Assembly: GCF_000368065.1 (NCBI RefSeq)
Contig: NZ_KB851199.1
Location: 159,083 to 223,082, forward strand
Length of the DNA: 64,000 nt
Reading direction: 5' to 3'
Origin: Acinetobacter seifertii
GTDB taxonomy: Bacteria; Pseudomonadota; Gammaproteobacteria; Pseudomonadales; Moraxellaceae
Shown here: piece by piece, positions 19,782-29,555 of the stretch
Numbering within the stretch: the first letter of the stretch is position 1
Layout of the letters: every line of letters begins with the position of its first letter
Made by a program: the position numbers and the translations under genes
Notes under the pieces: model-generated
The model's input: only the letters and a program-made list of their open reading frames with translations
Databases searched by the model: none
What the model was told of the DNA's origin: nothing

Positions 19782-21635
19782 TCAAATATGCGCTTGTGGC
19801 TCTTCACCAACAAGTGAACCAAACACAGATGCACCATGTTCAGCAGGCGCTGCTGCTGCACGGAATACACCAAATAATTCACGCCCAAAACCGACTTCGT
19901 TTTCTGCCTGATGTTCTGGCTGTGCAACAGGGCGTGATTGCCAAGTTTGTTCATCTAACTCAATATCGAGTACACCAGCCTCAGCATCAATAACCAACAT
20001 ATCTCCGGTTTGGACTTTGCCAATCGGCCCATTTAGTAAGGCTTCTGGAGATAAGTGAATCACCGCAGGAACTTTGCCTGAAGCACCAGACATACGTCCA
20101 TCAGTAACTAAGGCAACATGGAAACCTTGATCTTGTAAAACACCCAACACAGGCGTCAAACGATGTAACTCAGGCATACCATTCGCACGAGCACCTTGGA
20201 AACGAACGACCGCAATAAAGTCTCGGTGTAATTCGCCACGATCAAACGCTGCTTGTACCGCTTCTTGAGAGTCAAACACAATTGCTGGAGCTTTAACTTT
20301 ACGGTGCTCTGGCGCAACAGCAGAAATCTTGATAACACCACGACCAAGACGACCTTGCATTAAGCGCAAGCCACCATCTGGCTGAAACGGCGCATCAATG
20401 CTACGAAGTACTTTGTCATCAAGGCTCTGAACCACACCGTCAACCCAAGTGAGCTTACCGTCAATCAATTTCGGTTCTTTGGTGTAGTGCTGTAAACCCT
20501 TACCAGCGACTGTCGTTACATCGTTATGGAGTAACCCTGCCTCAAGTAAGTTACGAATAAGGAATGCCACCCCACCCGCAGCTTGGAAATGGTTTACATC
20601 GGCCTTACCATTTGGATAGATTTTTGCGAGCAATGGAACAACAGCAGACAACTCATCAAAGTCATCCCAGTCAATCAAGACGCCAGCGGCGCGAGCAATC
20701 GCAATCAAATGCAAAGTATGGTTGGTTGAACCACCTGTAGCGAGTAACGCCACGATGCCGTTTATAATGGCTTTTTCATCGACAACATGACCGATTGGTG
20801 TGTAGTTGCCTCGCTCAGCAGTTAAGTCAAGTACACGCTTAGCAGCTTCGGCAGTGAGAGCATCACGTAATGGCGTATGAGGGTGAACAAATGCAGCGCT
20901 TGGCAAATGTAAACCCATGACTTCCATCAGCATTTGGTTGCTGTTGGCAGTACCATAGAAGGTACATGTGCCCTGACCATGATAGGCAGCCGATTCAGCT
21001 TCAAGTAAGGCATCACGGCCCACTTGACCAGTCGCAAATTGTTGACGGATTTTGGCTTTATCATCATTCGATAAACCGCTACTCATTGGACCCGCAGGCA
21101 CAAAAATAGTTGGTAGATAACCAAACTGTAACGCACCAATCAGTAAGCCCGGCACAATCTTATCGCATACGCCGAGACACAATGCAGCATCAAACATATT
21201 ATGAGAAAGTGCAATTGCTGTACTCATCGCAATTGTTTCACGTGAAAACAATGACAATTCCATACCAGCATTACCTTGAGTAATGCCATCACACATTGCT
21301 GGGACACCACCAGCAAACTGAGCAACACCACCATTTTCACGGGCAGCTGTTTTTATAATGTCTGGGAAGGTTTTATAAGGGGCATGTGCTGAAAGCATTT
21401 CATTATATGAAGACACAATGCCAATATTTGGTTCACGGCCAACTTTAATAATTAATTTTTCATTATCTTCCATGCTGGCAAAACCATGTGCGAGATTGGC
21501 ACATGAGAGTGCTCCACGAGCAGGAAATTTACCTTGGGCATGTTCAATGCGTTGTAAATATGCAGAACGAGTTTTTTGGCTACGCGCGATTACACGCTTG
21601 GTAACTTTTGCCAATATTGGGTTCGGCAAGTCCAT
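19782..21635 (-). CDS. edd: 6-phosphogluconate dehydratase
   Basis: Edd dehydrates 6-phosphogluconate to KDPG using a 4Fe-4S cluster. The 617-residue protein belongs to the IlvD/Edd family, with cluster cysteines apparent in [16 protein letters not shown] and [12 protein letters not shown], and the signatures SGLSNDD and [15 protein letters not shown]. It is the first gene of the minus-strand row edd-eda-gntT-gntK-gapN. A near-perfect inverted repeat lies 48-75 bp ahead of its start and may be a regulator site. Confidence 0.96.
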   Translation of the reverse strand: MDLPNPILAKVTKRVIARSQKTRSAYLQRIEHAQGKFPARGALSCANLAHGFASMEDNEKLIIKVGREPNIGIVSSYNEMLSAHAPYKTFPDIIKTAARENGGVAQFAGGVPAMCDGITQGNAGMELSLFSRETIAMSTAIALSHNMFDAALCLGVCDKIVPGLLIGALQFGYLPTIFVPAGPMSSGLSNDDKAKIRQQFATGQVGRDALLEAESAAYHGQGTCTFYGTANSNQMLMEVMGLHLPSAAFVHPHTPLRDALTAEAAKRVLDLTAERGNYTPIGHVVDEKAIINGIVALLATGGSTNHTLHLIAIARAAGVLIDWDDFDELSAVVPLLAKIYPNGKADVNHFQAAGGVAFLIRNLLEAGLLHNDVTTVAGKGLQHYTKEPKLIDGKLTWVDGVVQSLDDKVLRSIDAPFQPDGGLRLMQGRLGRGVIKISAVAPEHRKVKAPAIVFDSQEAVQAAFDRGELHRDFIAVVRFQGARANGMPELHRLTPVLGVLQDQGFHVALVTDGRMSGASGKVPAVIHLSPEALLNGPIGKVQTGDMLVIDAEAGVLDIELDEQTWQSRPVAQPEHQAENEVGFGRELFGVFRAAAAPAEHGASVFGSLVGEEPQAHI

Positions 21636-21682
21636 GCTGGACGCTCCTGTACAACCGGATAAGCCGGAAAAACAAAATAGAC

Positions 21683-21710
21683 CAAACGATATATTTAACG
21701 ATCATTTGGC
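21683..21710. promoter_or_regulatory. Inverted repeat upstream of edd, possible operator
   Basis: CCAAACGAT at 21683-21691 and ATCATTTGG at 21702-21710 are inverted copies with 8 of 9 positions paired and a 10-base AT-rich centre. The site lies in the 5' region of edd. No regulator gene is encoded nearby, so the protein that would bind is unknown. Confidence 0.4.
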
Positions 21711-21719
21711 AGAAGGATG

Positions 21720-22395
21720 AATAATATTATTAAGGCAAAAAGCGACATGCAAGTCCTTATAACTCCGAGCAATACTCTAGGCCTTAGCATTAAAGACAAA
21801 TAATGTTTAAGTTTTAAACAAGAAAATGATTTTATTTTTGACTACCTTTACGGGTAAATTAAATATTAATAACTATGAGAAATTTCTCATAATATCAAAG
21901 CAATAAAATATCTTTATAAATGGGTGAGCACTGACTTTTTTATACTTATTTTGATATTAAAAATGTTTATAATTTATTCTTTTTATCCTATGTATAAACT
22001 ATTAAAACTTAATTTCAATTACGTATATTATTTGTAATACTCCCCTGTGGTTTGATTAAAATAACAACACTTATTTTTTCTTAAAAAATTTATACCAAAT
22101 AGTTGAAAATTACATTGATTCAAAATTTACTTTTCATAAATATATACAAAAAACTGTTTAATTCTTCTACAAAAAAACAATAAATACAGTGGTTAAGCTT
22201 TATACTCAACGAATATTAGTTATAAAAAATTTGATGGTCGATAGTGCTTAAGTCTAATGGGCTAAAGTCTATCTTGGACAGAAAAACAACACATGTTAAA
22301 ACATCACAACCTGCTCTTAATGCATGTTGCAATTAATGCCTTTTGATCAGGAAGTTAGGAAAACTATTTTTAAATCAGGACTTGGGTATTTCAAC
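21720..22395. other. AT-rich divergent intergenic region between edd and ackA
   Basis: About 675 bp carry no credible gene on either strand. The composition is markedly A+T-rich with many short A and T runs. It must hold the ackA promoter. I could not assign convincing promoter boxes or an RNA gene here. Confidence 0.5.
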
Positions 22396-23598
22396 GTGGC
22401 TACATCAGTATTAGTTATTAATTGCGGTTCTTCATCTATTAAATACGCGCTGGTTTCAGACCGTCGTGAAGATCGTATTTATGGTTTAGCAGAAAACTTA
22501 GGGGCGGCTGATGCTCGTATTAAAGGAATTACAGTCGGTGGAGAACCACTAGAGCTCTCAATTCCTTATGCTGACCACGCCAAAGCTTTAGAAACTTTAC
22601 TTGCACGTCTTGCAAACTATAAACCTCAAGCAATCGGTCACCGTGTCGTACATGGTGGAAGCCTCACTAAAGCTGAATTACTTACTTCTGAAATTATAGA
22701 ACGTATTCGTGCAGCCACCCCTCTTGCACCGCTTCATAACCCAGCCCACTTAATCGGGATTGAAGCAACGATGCGCCTATTTCCTGAATTACCTCAAGTT
22801 GCCGTATTCGACACTGCATTCCACCAAACCATGCCTGCGCATGCATACCGTTATGCAATCCCTAAATTTTTATATACAGACCATAACGTTCGCCGCTATG
22901 GCTTCCATGGCACAAGTCATGCTTATGTGTCTGACCGAGGTAGTGAACTGGCTGGTAATTTCCAAAAAGGCGGTTGGTTAACAGCACACTTGGGCAATGG
23001 TAGTTCGACTTGTGCAGTATGGAATGGACAAAGTGTTGATACTTCTATGGGCCTTACCCCGCTTGAAGGTGTTGTAATGGGAACCCGTAGTGGGGATGTC
23101 GATCCAAGCTTACACAGTTTCCTTGCAAAAAATCTTGGTTGGGACTTGGCGAAAATAGACAAAGTCTTAAATAACGAAAGTGGCTTACTTGGCTTATCAC
23201 AACTCTCTAACGATATGCGCACAGTGATTGAAGCCTCTGAAAATGGCAACGAAGATGCGCGTCTTGCAATTGAAGTATTTAGCTACCGCCTTGCAAAATC
23301 ACTTGCTGCACTAAGCTGTGGTTTACCAAGTATTGATGGCCTGATCTTCACAGGTGGTATTGGTGAAAACTCAGCTTATATTCGTGAAAAAACTTTAGCT
23401 TATTTACCTCACTTTGGTTTACAGCTCGATAAAGACCAGAACAACAATTTAAAACGTGGCACAGAAGGCCGTATCGATAGCGGTACAGGACCACAAATCT
23501 GGGTGATTCCAACCGATGAAGAAGGCCGTATTGCCAAAGAAACGCGTCAGGTTGTAGACGTTGCACAAAATACATCTCCTGAAATTAGCCTTGCTTAA
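22396..23598 (+). CDS. ackA: Acetate kinase
   Basis: AckA interconverts acetate plus ATP with acetyl phosphate. The signatures [34 protein letters not shown] and [10 protein letters not shown] are all present. I prefer the GTG at 22396 (about 400 residues) because the conserved start [13 protein letters not shown] follows directly. An open frame reaches back 24 codons to an ATG at 22324, but that extension has no family counterpart. It is followed by pta after 35 bp, the usual acetate switch pair. Confidence 0.94.
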   Translation: MATSVLVINCGSSSIKYALVSDRREDRIYGLAENLGAADARIKGITVGGEPLELSIPYADHAKALETLLARLANYKPQAIGHRVVHGGSLTKAELLTSEIIERIRAATPLAPLHNPAHLIGIEATMRLFPELPQVAVFDTAFHQTMPAHAYRYAIPKFLYTDHNVRRYGFHGTSHAYVSDRGSELAGNFQKGGWLTAHLGNGSSTCAVWNGQSVDTSMGLTPLEGVVMGTRSGDVDPSLHSFLAKNLGWDLAKIDKVLNNESGLLGLSQLSNDMRTVIEASENGNEDARLAIEVFSYRLAKSLAALSCGLPSIDGLIFTGGIGENSAYIREKTLAYLPHFGLQLDKDQNNNLKRGTEGRIDSGTGPQIWVIPTDEEGRIAKETRQVVDVAQNTSPEISLA

Positions 23599-23633
23599 TT
23601 ACAGAAGTCAAAGAACGTTATTTATAGGTTTAT

Positions 23634-25778
23634 ATGAATACAATTTTATTAATTCCTACAGGTGAAGGGGTTGGTTTAACCTCTGCCTGCTTAGGTATGA
23701 TTTATGCACTTGATTGTAATGGGATTAAAGCAGGCTTTTTAAAACCGTTTTCTCAGGTAGATCAAGAAACTTTAGACCGAACTACATCTTTATTTGGTCA
23801 TTTATTTCAAGGTAAAACTGTTCAATCCATTTCTCATGAAAAGTTAACCCAACGCATTGCGTCAGGTGAAGTTGATGAGCTACTTGAAGAAGCAGTGAGT
23901 CTTCATCGTAGTATTGCCGCAGACAATAATGTGATTATTGTTGAAGGCTTATTGCCAAATGGACAAGACCATTTTGCCAGTGAGCTTAATGCCAGCCTTG
24001 CCCAAGCGCTTGATGCAGAAGTAGTTTTAGTGAGCACGGCTGACATTCAAAACCCACGTAAAACAGCCGAGAAAGTTGAAGCTCACTTACGTCAATTTGG
24101 CGGTGCAACTTCTAACCGAACAGCAGGTGTACTCTTCATGCGTACACGCGGCTTATCTGAAGAAACAGCTCAGATTCCTGTCGCATTTGACCCATCGCTA
24201 CGCCCAACTGAAGACATCGCAAAATTTACGACAGAACTGCAAAAATACAATCGCTACTTCGGATCGAACGATTTACCGATTATTGGTTTAGTTCCATTTA
24301 GTAATACCTTAAGTGTACCTAGAACTTTAGACATCGCGACTGTGATTGATGGCCAATGGGTACATCAAGGCGAAGCGAAAACACGTCGTATTTTGCACTC
24401 AAGTTTAATTGCCTCAAGCATTGAATATGAATTGAATAAATTCATTGCTGGCGAGTTGATTATTAGCGCATCTGAACGCACCGATGTGTTACTTGCAGGT
24501 AGCTTGGCAACCAGTAACGGTATTCCTTTGGCAGGCTTGGTACTGACCGAACGTGAAGCACCTGCCCCTGAGCTTTTAGAGTTTTGCCAAAGCGCTATCA
24601 AACAAGGCTTACCAATTTTACACACCCGTTTAAACACACTGGAAACGGCACAGCGCTTATCTGATTTTGGTAATGAAATTCCAATCGATGATACTGAACG
24701 TGCCGAGCAAGTGACTCGTTTTGTTTCAAGTCATATCGATGTCGAATGGCTTAAACAGCACAGTAATAACGGTGCAACTCCACGCCTTTCTCCTTCTGCA
24801 TTCCGTCATGAGTTAGTGCAAAAATCAATTGCAGCTAAAAAACGAATTGTGCTTCCAGAAGGCGACGAGCCACGTACTATTGAAGCAGCTGCTATATGTC
24901 AGGCTCGTGGTATTGCACATTGTATTTTGCTAGCAAAACCAGATGCAGTTCAAGACGTTGCAAAAGCACGCGGTATTGAACTACCCGCTGACTTGGAAAT
25001 TATTGATCCAGACAGTATTCGCAACCAATATGTTGCACCAATGGTTGAACTGCGCAAAGGTAAACTCAACGAGTTACAAGCCAAAGATCAATTACAAGAC
25101 ACTGTGGTTCTCGGCACCATGATGCTGGCGCTAGATCATGTAGATGGTTTGGTTTCTGGTGCAGTTCACACAACCGCGAACACCGTGCGCCCTGCTTTTC
25201 AGCTCATTAAAACCGCACCGTCTTACTCTTTAGTTTCGTCCATATTCTTTATGCTTTTACCAGATGAAGTATATGTTTACGGTGATTGTGCAATTAACCC
25301 AGACCCTACAGCCGACCAGCTTGCTGAAATTGCGATTCAGTCTGCTGACTCTGCAAAAGCGTTTGGAATTGACCCACGTATTGCCATGATCAGCTATTCG
25401 ACTGGTACGTCTGGCACTGGTGCTGATGTTGAGAAAGTACAGCAAGCAACTCAAATTGCACAGCAACGCCGCCCTGATTTACTGATTGATGGCCCACTAC
25501 AATACGATGCAGCTTCTGTTGAAAGTGTAGGACGCCAAAAGGCACCAGACTCACGCGTAGCTGGCCGTGCCAATGTATTTATTTTCCCAGACTTAAATAC
25601 GGGTAACACGACCTATAAAGCAGTACAACGTGCAGCAAATGTAGTCAGCGTTGGACCAATGCTGCAAGGCTTAAACAAGCCAGTCAATGACTTGTCTCGT
25701 GGTGCTTTAGTAGATGACATTGTCTTTACTATTGCATTAACAGCAATTCAGGCTGAACAACAGGCTGCTGCGAAATAA
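23634..25778 (+). CDS. pta: Phosphate acetyltransferase (long, three-domain form)
   Basis: Pta converts acetyl-CoA plus phosphate to acetyl phosphate. The 714-residue protein is the long gammaproteobacterial type. It has an N-terminal P-loop-like (BioD-type) domain with LIPTGEGVGLTS, a DRTGG-type middle domain at about 215-330, and the catalytic PTA domain from about 390, with VLPEGDEPRTIEAAA, GLVSGAVHTTANTVRP and FPDLNTGNTTYKAVQR. It forms an operon with ackA and ends in a good terminator. Confidence 0.97.
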   Translation: MNTILLIPTGEGVGLTSACLGMIYALDCNGIKAGFLKPFSQVDQETLDRTTSLFGHLFQGKTVQSISHEKLTQRIASGEVDELLEEAVSLHRSIAADNNVIIVEGLLPNGQDHFASELNASLAQALDAEVVLVSTADIQNPRKTAEKVEAHLRQFGGATSNRTAGVLFMRTRGLSEETAQIPVAFDPSLRPTEDIAKFTTELQKYNRYFGSNDLPIIGLVPFSNTLSVPRTLDIATVIDGQWVHQGEAKTRRILHSSLIASSIEYELNKFIAGELIISASERTDVLLAGSLATSNGIPLAGLVLTEREAPAPELLEFCQSAIKQGLPILHTRLNTLETAQRLSDFGNEIPIDDTERAEQVTRFVSSHIDVEWLKQHSNNGATPRLSPSAFRHELVQKSIAAKKRIVLPEGDEPRTIEAAAICQARGIAHCILLAKPDAVQDVAKARGIELPADLEIIDPDSIRNQYVAPMVELRKGKLNELQAKDQLQDTVVLGTMMLALDHVDGLVSGAVHTTANTVRPAFQLIKTAPSYSLVSSIFFMLLPDEVYVYGDCAINPDPTADQLAEIAIQSADSAKAFGIDPRIAMISYSTGTSGTGADVEKVQQATQIAQQRRPDLLIDGPLQYDAASVESVGRQKAPDSRVAGRANVFIFPDLNTGNTTYKAVQRAANVVSVGPMLQGLNKPVNDLSRGALVDDIVFTIALTAIQAEQQAAAK

Positions 25779-25806
25779 TTAATATCATTTAATTTTTCTA
25801 CCTCTC

Positions 25807-25838
25807 GCCATTTGATGTCCGCTCAAATGGCTTTTTTT
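25807..25838 (+). terminator. Intrinsic terminator of ackA-pta
   Basis: GCCATTTGA and TCAAATGGC form a 9-bp stem with a 7-base loop, followed by seven T residues. Confidence 0.9.
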
Positions 25839-26003
25839 ACTCTTAAATAACTGCCTTAGCAGTTGGTTGTTCTTAGTTTTAAATCACTTAGCACTGGTCT
25901 TATTCGACTTTCGGTCAAAAGATCAACCAATCCCCCACAAGTTTGTGTTTTTGTCATATAATTTAGCCCGCTAGCTAACAGCCCGCTCAAGAGATTTTCT
26001 GGT

Positions 26004-27527
26004 ATGACAACGATTATCAAACAAGATGACTTGATTACATCAATCAAGGACGCCCTACAGTTTATTTCGTACTATCACCCGCAAGACTTTATCCAAGCGA
26101 TGAGCCGTGCTTATGATCGCGAAGAAAACAAAGCTGCAAAGGATGCAATTGCACAGATTTTAATTAACTCTCGCATGTGTGCGGAAGGTCATCGTCCAAT
26201 TTGCCAAGATACTGGTATTGTTAACGTTTTCCTTGAAGTGGGCTTAGATGTTAAATTCGATTTAACAATGAGCTTAGACGATGCAGTAAATGAAGGTGTT
26301 CGCCAAGGTTACCTTGAAAACAGCAACGTTCTTCGTGCATCTGTACTTGCTGACCCTGCATTTGGTCGTAAAAATACAAAAGACAACACCCCTGCTGTTA
26401 TTCACTACAAACTCGTACCGGGTAATAAAGTAGATATTACTGTTGCTGCTAAAGGTGGCGGTTCAGAAAACAAATCTAAACTTGCGATGCTTAACCCATC
26501 TGACTCAATCGTTGACTGGGTACTTAAAACTGTTCCGACTATGGGTGCGGGCTGGTGTCCGCCTGGTATGCTCGGTATCGGTATTGGTGGTACTGCTGAA
26601 AAAGCCATGATGCTTGCTAAAGAAGCACTCATGGAAGAAATCAACATGGACGAATTACTTCGCCGTGGACCAGAGAACAAAATCGAAGAACTTCGTATCG
26701 AAATCTTTGAGAAAGTAAACGCTCTTGGTATTGGTGCTCAAGGTCTTGGCGGTTTAACCACTGTTCTTGATATTAAAATCAAAGATTACCCATGTCACGC
26801 TGCTGGTAAACCAGTAGGCATGATTCCGAACTGTGCTGCGACTCGTCATGCTCACTTCCAGCTTGATGGTACAGGTGTAGCTCATATTCAAGCACCAAAA
26901 CTTGAAGACTACCCTTCAGTAACTTGGGACTCTTCACAGTCTAAACGTGTAAACCTTGATACCATTACTCAAGAAGAAATGGATTCTTGGAAACCGGGCG
27001 ACACATTACTTCTTAGCGGTACAATGTACACAGGTCGTGATGCTGCGCACAAACGTATGGTTGAAATGATCGACAATGGTGAAGAATTACCAGTTGATCT
27101 TAAAGGTAAATTCATTTACTACGTTGGCCCAGTTGATCCTGTGGGTGATGAAGTCGTTGGCCCTGCTGGTCCTACAACTGCAACACGTATGGACAAATTC
27201 ACGCGTAAAGTACTCGAGCATACTGGTCTATTCGGTATGATTGGTAAAGCTGACCGTGGTCCAACAGCAATTGAAGCGATCAAAGACAACAAAGCAACTT
27301 ACCTTATGGCAGTTGGTGGTGCAGCTTACCTCGTATCTAAAGCTGTTCGTGAAGCTGAAGTTGTTGCCTTCGCTGACTTAGGTATGGAAGCAATCTACAA
27401 ATTCGTAGTTGAAGATATGCCTGTATCTGTAGCGGTTGATGTAAACGGTACTTCAATTCACGCAGTAGCTCCAAAAATCTGGCAAGCGAAAATTGGAAAA
27501 ATTCCAGTGACTGATGCAACTGCATAA
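26004..27527 (+). CDS. fumA: Class I fumarate hydratase
   Basis: This oxygen-sensitive 4Fe-4S fumarase of the TCA cycle interconverts fumarate and malate. The 507-residue single-chain form has the N-terminal alpha region with a cluster Cys in RPICQDTGIVN, further cysteines in AGWCPPGMLGIGIGG and IPNCAATRHAHF, and the C-terminal beta region with LLLSGTMYTGRDAAHKR. The last 74 bases of the homologous part recur almost unchanged at 28743-28816. The gene itself is intact and ends in its own terminator. Confidence 0.95.
   Translation: MTTIIKQDDLITSIKDALQFISYYHPQDFIQAMSRAYDREENKAAKDAIAQILINSRMCAEGHRPICQDTGIVNVFLEVGLDVKFDLTMSLDDAVNEGVRQGYLENSNVLRASVLADPAFGRKNTKDNTPAVIHYKLVPGNKVDITVAAKGGGSENKSKLAMLNPSDSIVDWVLKTVPTMGAGWCPPGMLGIGIGGTAEKAMMLAKEALMEEINMDELLRRGPENKIEELRIEIFEKVNALGIGAQGLGGLTTVLDIKIKDYPCHAAGKPVGMIPNCAATRHAHFQLDGTGVAHIQAPKLEDYPSVTWDSSQSKRVNLDTITQEEMDSWKPGDTLLLSGTMYTGRDAAHKRMVEMIDNGEELPVDLKGKFIYYVGPVDPVGDEVVGPAGPTTATRMDKFTRKVLEHTGLFGMIGKADRGPTAIEAIKDNKATYLMAVGGAAYLVSKAVREAEVVAFADLGMEAIYKFVVEDMPVSVAVDVNGTSIHAVAPKIWQAKIGKIPVTDATA
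27435..27508 (+). repeat. Direct repeat, copy 1 (inside fumA 3' end)
   Basis: These 74 bp near the fumarase C-terminus match 28743-28816 at 72 of 74 positions. Here the frame is open. In the other copy a C-to-T change turns the codon after Trp into TAA. Confidence 0.95.
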
Positions 27528-27533
27528 ATAATG

Positions 27534-27565
27534 AAAAAGGAACATCAATGTGATGTTCCTTTTTA
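27534..27565 (+). terminator. Intrinsic terminator of fumA
   Basis: AAAAAGGAACATCA and TGATGTTCCTTTTT form a 14-bp stem with a 3-base loop, ending in a T run, 6 bp after the stop codon. Confidence 0.92.
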
Positions 27566-27609
27566 CTTCAATGATTATACTCTTAAATAAAAAAATTTAT
27601 TGAGCTCGC

Positions 27610-28164
27610 ATGGATTATAAATATACGTTATCTTTATTTTTTGGATTATTCTTCTTTAGCTTAACAAGTGCTTGCGCAAAACCCGCAAAACCAGAAACTA
27701 TTAATAAATATCTTGAAGTGACTCATTCAAGAGAAACTTTTGAACTATTACATGAAATAAGAAAAGCTTATTATTTAGAACTTGCTACTCAACGCGTTCT
27801 TTACCACATTCAAGCACCCACTCTTGATGCACGTTTACTTACACCCCAGCAATATCAAGTCGCTGAAAGAATTGCAGCCTTATATCTCAAAGAAGACCCT
27901 ATTTTTAGCTCATCAGAAAAACAATATCAACTTGTATTTAAACAACTTCAACAATATGTTTCAGAAGAGAGTCTTCTCTATTTTATTGAACACTATCAAA
28001 CTGAGTCTGGACAAATACTTGTTAAAAAAAATCTTTTAAAAGAATTATATTTAGCAGATCATCTCCCTAAACTTTTAACTAATTATTTAGATGAAAGTAA
28101 GTTCATGCTTTATATTTTTCGAGATATTTTGACGTATAAAAAGCCGTATACAGGGGAACAATAA
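27610..28164 (+). CDS. Small exported protein, DUF2059-like (a)
   Basis: This 184-residue protein of unknown function has a hydrophobic signal peptide (residues 1 to about 24, ending SLTSACAKPA). The mature part is helical and polar, rich in Gln, Leu and Tyr. The C-terminal half, with YFIEHYQTESGQILVKKN, resembles the DUF2059 pattern also seen in the gene at 28977. The coding DNA looks more A+T-rich than fumA. It is followed after 4 bp by a second gene of the same kind. Both lie between two copies of the fumA 3' end. Confidence 0.65.
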   Translation: MDYKYTLSLFFGLFFFSLTSACAKPAKPETINKYLEVTHSRETFELLHEIRKAYYLELATQRVLYHIQAPTLDARLLTPQQYQVAERIAALYLKEDPIFSSSEKQYQLVFKQLQQYVSEESLLYFIEHYQTESGQILVKKNLLKELYLADHLPKLLTNYLDESKFMLYIFRDILTYKKPYTGEQ

Positions 28165-28168
28165 AAAA

Positions 28169-28687
28169 ATGTCTTTTAATATTAATCTATCATTATCAAT
28201 GTCTAGCATCTTATTAGGTATTATAACCACTACAAGCTTTGCAATGCCCCCAACTCAAGAGACAGCAATAGAAGTATTAAAAACAAGTTTATTTGATCAG
28301 ACTATACAACACTATCAAACTGAACGTTTGGCACAGAGCTATAGCAAAAACCTTTTACAAGGTATTCCTTCAAAAGATTTAGTTGAAGATAAAGCGTATT
28401 ATGCGCCTAAAATAGAAAGACAATTATTAGAGCGAATGCAAAGTGATGATTTTAAAAATTATTATATCCAACAGCTAATTCAACCTTATTTAAAATTTTT
28501 TGAGGAGGAAGAGTTAGTTTATTTACTACACATATATGAACATCCTTTAGCCCAAGAGTTTTTCAAACAAAATCAAAAGGTCATAAAAAACCAACAAGAT
28601 GAAAATTATAAACCTGAGCAAATAGTAAAATACTATCAACAAGAGCAACAAGTACTTAAAATACTAAAAACATTGACTCCTGAATAA
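28169..28687 (+). CDS. Small exported protein, DUF2059-like (b)
   Basis: This 172-residue protein has a signal peptide (cleavage probably after the Ala of TTTSFA) and a helical mature domain. The stretch EEEELVYLLHIYEHPLAQEFFKQNQK corresponds in position to the DUF2059 core of its neighbours; only the first 20 residues of that stretch are well aligned by eye. No function is known. The ATG follows gene (a) by 4 bp with a GGGGAACA site, so the two are coupled. Similarity to (a) and (c) is low, pointing to old or imported paralogs. Confidence 0.6.
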   Translation: MSFNINLSLSMSSILLGIITTTSFAMPPTQETAIEVLKTSLFDQTIQHYQTERLAQSYSKNLLQGIPSKDLVEDKAYYAPKIERQLLERMQSDDFKNYYIQQLIQPYLKFFEEEELVYLLHIYEHPLAQEFFKQNQKVIKNQQDENYKPEQIVKYYQQEQQVLKILKTLTPE

Positions 28688-28721
28688 AAAAGCAGGCTAA
28701 TACCGGCTCACTTTTAACAAA

Positions 28722-28742
28722 GTTAAAGAATTCCATAATTTA
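28722..28742 (-). repeat. 21-bp copy of the lipoprotein gene 3' end
   Basis: These 21 bases match 29563-29583, the end of the DUF2846 lipoprotein gene, at 19 positions. On the minus strand they read KLWNSLT, against KLWNPLT in the intact gene. The copy directly abuts the fumA 3' remnant at 28743, marking a recombination joint. Confidence 0.7.
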
Positions 28743-28837
28743 GTTGATGTAAACGGTACTTCAATTCACGCAGTAGCTCCAAAAATCTGGTAAACGAAAA
28801 TTGGAAAAATTCCAGTAATCGATGCCGCAGCAGGCTA
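28743..28837 (+). pseudogene. Remnant of a fumarase 3' end
   Basis: The first 74 bases repeat the fumA 3' end (27435-27508) with two changes. One creates an in-frame TAA after AVAPKIW. After the repeat the frame still reads a fumarase-like tail, VIDAAAG, and a stop, differing from the TDATA tail of the intact gene. So this is the end of a slightly different fumarase allele without its upstream part. A terminator follows directly, as it would behind a real fumarase gene. Confidence 0.85.
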
Positions 28838-28840
28838 ATC

Positions 28841-28872
28841 AAAAAAAGTACTGGATTCGGTGCTTTTTTATG
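28841..28872 (+). terminator. Terminator behind the fumarase remnant
   Basis: AAAAAGTAC and GTGCTTTTT pair with one G-T wobble around an 8-base loop, followed by T residues. It probably belonged to the lost fumarase allele and may now end transcription from the two small genes. Confidence 0.7.
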
Positions 28873-28976
28873 CCTTAGAATTTTTTTGAAATTGAAAAGA
28901 ATTGTAACAATTAGTTCTCCAATCTGTGCTATTAATAAGTACACCCACCCGCCATAAACTGCATATAGGTCATTTC

Positions 28977-29531
28977 ATGACTATCCGCCCTATTCTTAAA
29001 AATCTCTCAATCAGCCTCTGCCTAAGCTGTATTACAACAAGCTTATTTGCTTCTCCTGCCAAATTAAGTTCAGTAAAAGAACTCATGCAAATGAGCCAAA
29101 TTGATTATTTGCTTAAAGAATCAATTAATGAATTAACGCCTTATTATGATCAACAAGCTGAACAGATCATCACTAATATTACGGGCATCAAAACTTTAGG
29201 TCCGAAAGAAAAAGAGGCCGCAAAAAAGTTAGGCTTACTTTTAAAAGATTCGAGTAACCAGCTCATTAGTAGCCCAAAAACTACGCAAGCCTTACAAGAT
29301 ATTTATTTAAAGACATATACTGAAGAAGAAATTCAGGCAAATCTGAAATTTTTAAAAACCCCAGAAGGTCAATCGATTACACGTAAAAACGTACAGATTA
29401 TGGGACAAATTTCAGAATATATGATGGAGCTGGGTCAACAAACCTTTAATGACCCTAAAGCACGTGATCACATGCAAGAAGAGATGCTTAAAATTATTGC
29501 GCCACTCATGAAAGATAAAGAAAAGTCTTAA
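28977..29531 (+). CDS. DUF2059-family exported protein (c)
   Basis: A predicted periplasmic protein of 184 residues from the ATG at 28977, chosen because it places the signal peptide (ending SLFASPA) at the N-terminus and has AGGT upstream. A longer frame from 28926 would put 17 polar residues ahead of it. The mature part matches DUF2059, with the characteristic FLKTPEGQSITRKN near residue 125. The function of the family is unknown. It is the third related gene in 2 kb and lies behind the fumarase remnant. Confidence 0.75.
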   Translation: MTIRPILKNLSISLCLSCITTSLFASPAKLSSVKELMQMSQIDYLLKESINELTPYYDQQAEQIITNITGIKTLGPKEKEAAKKLGLLLKDSSNQLISSPKTTQALQDIYLKTYTEEEIQANLKFLKTPEGQSITRKNVQIMGQISEYMMELGQQTFNDPKARDHMQEEMLKIIAPLMKDKEKS

Positions 29532-29555
29532 CTTTTCTTTATCTTTTGTAGACCA

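Noticed and set aside
28926-28976. Longer start for DUF2059 gene (c)
   Set aside because: It would place a polar segment ahead of the signal peptide. The ATG at 28977 gives a normal signal peptide.
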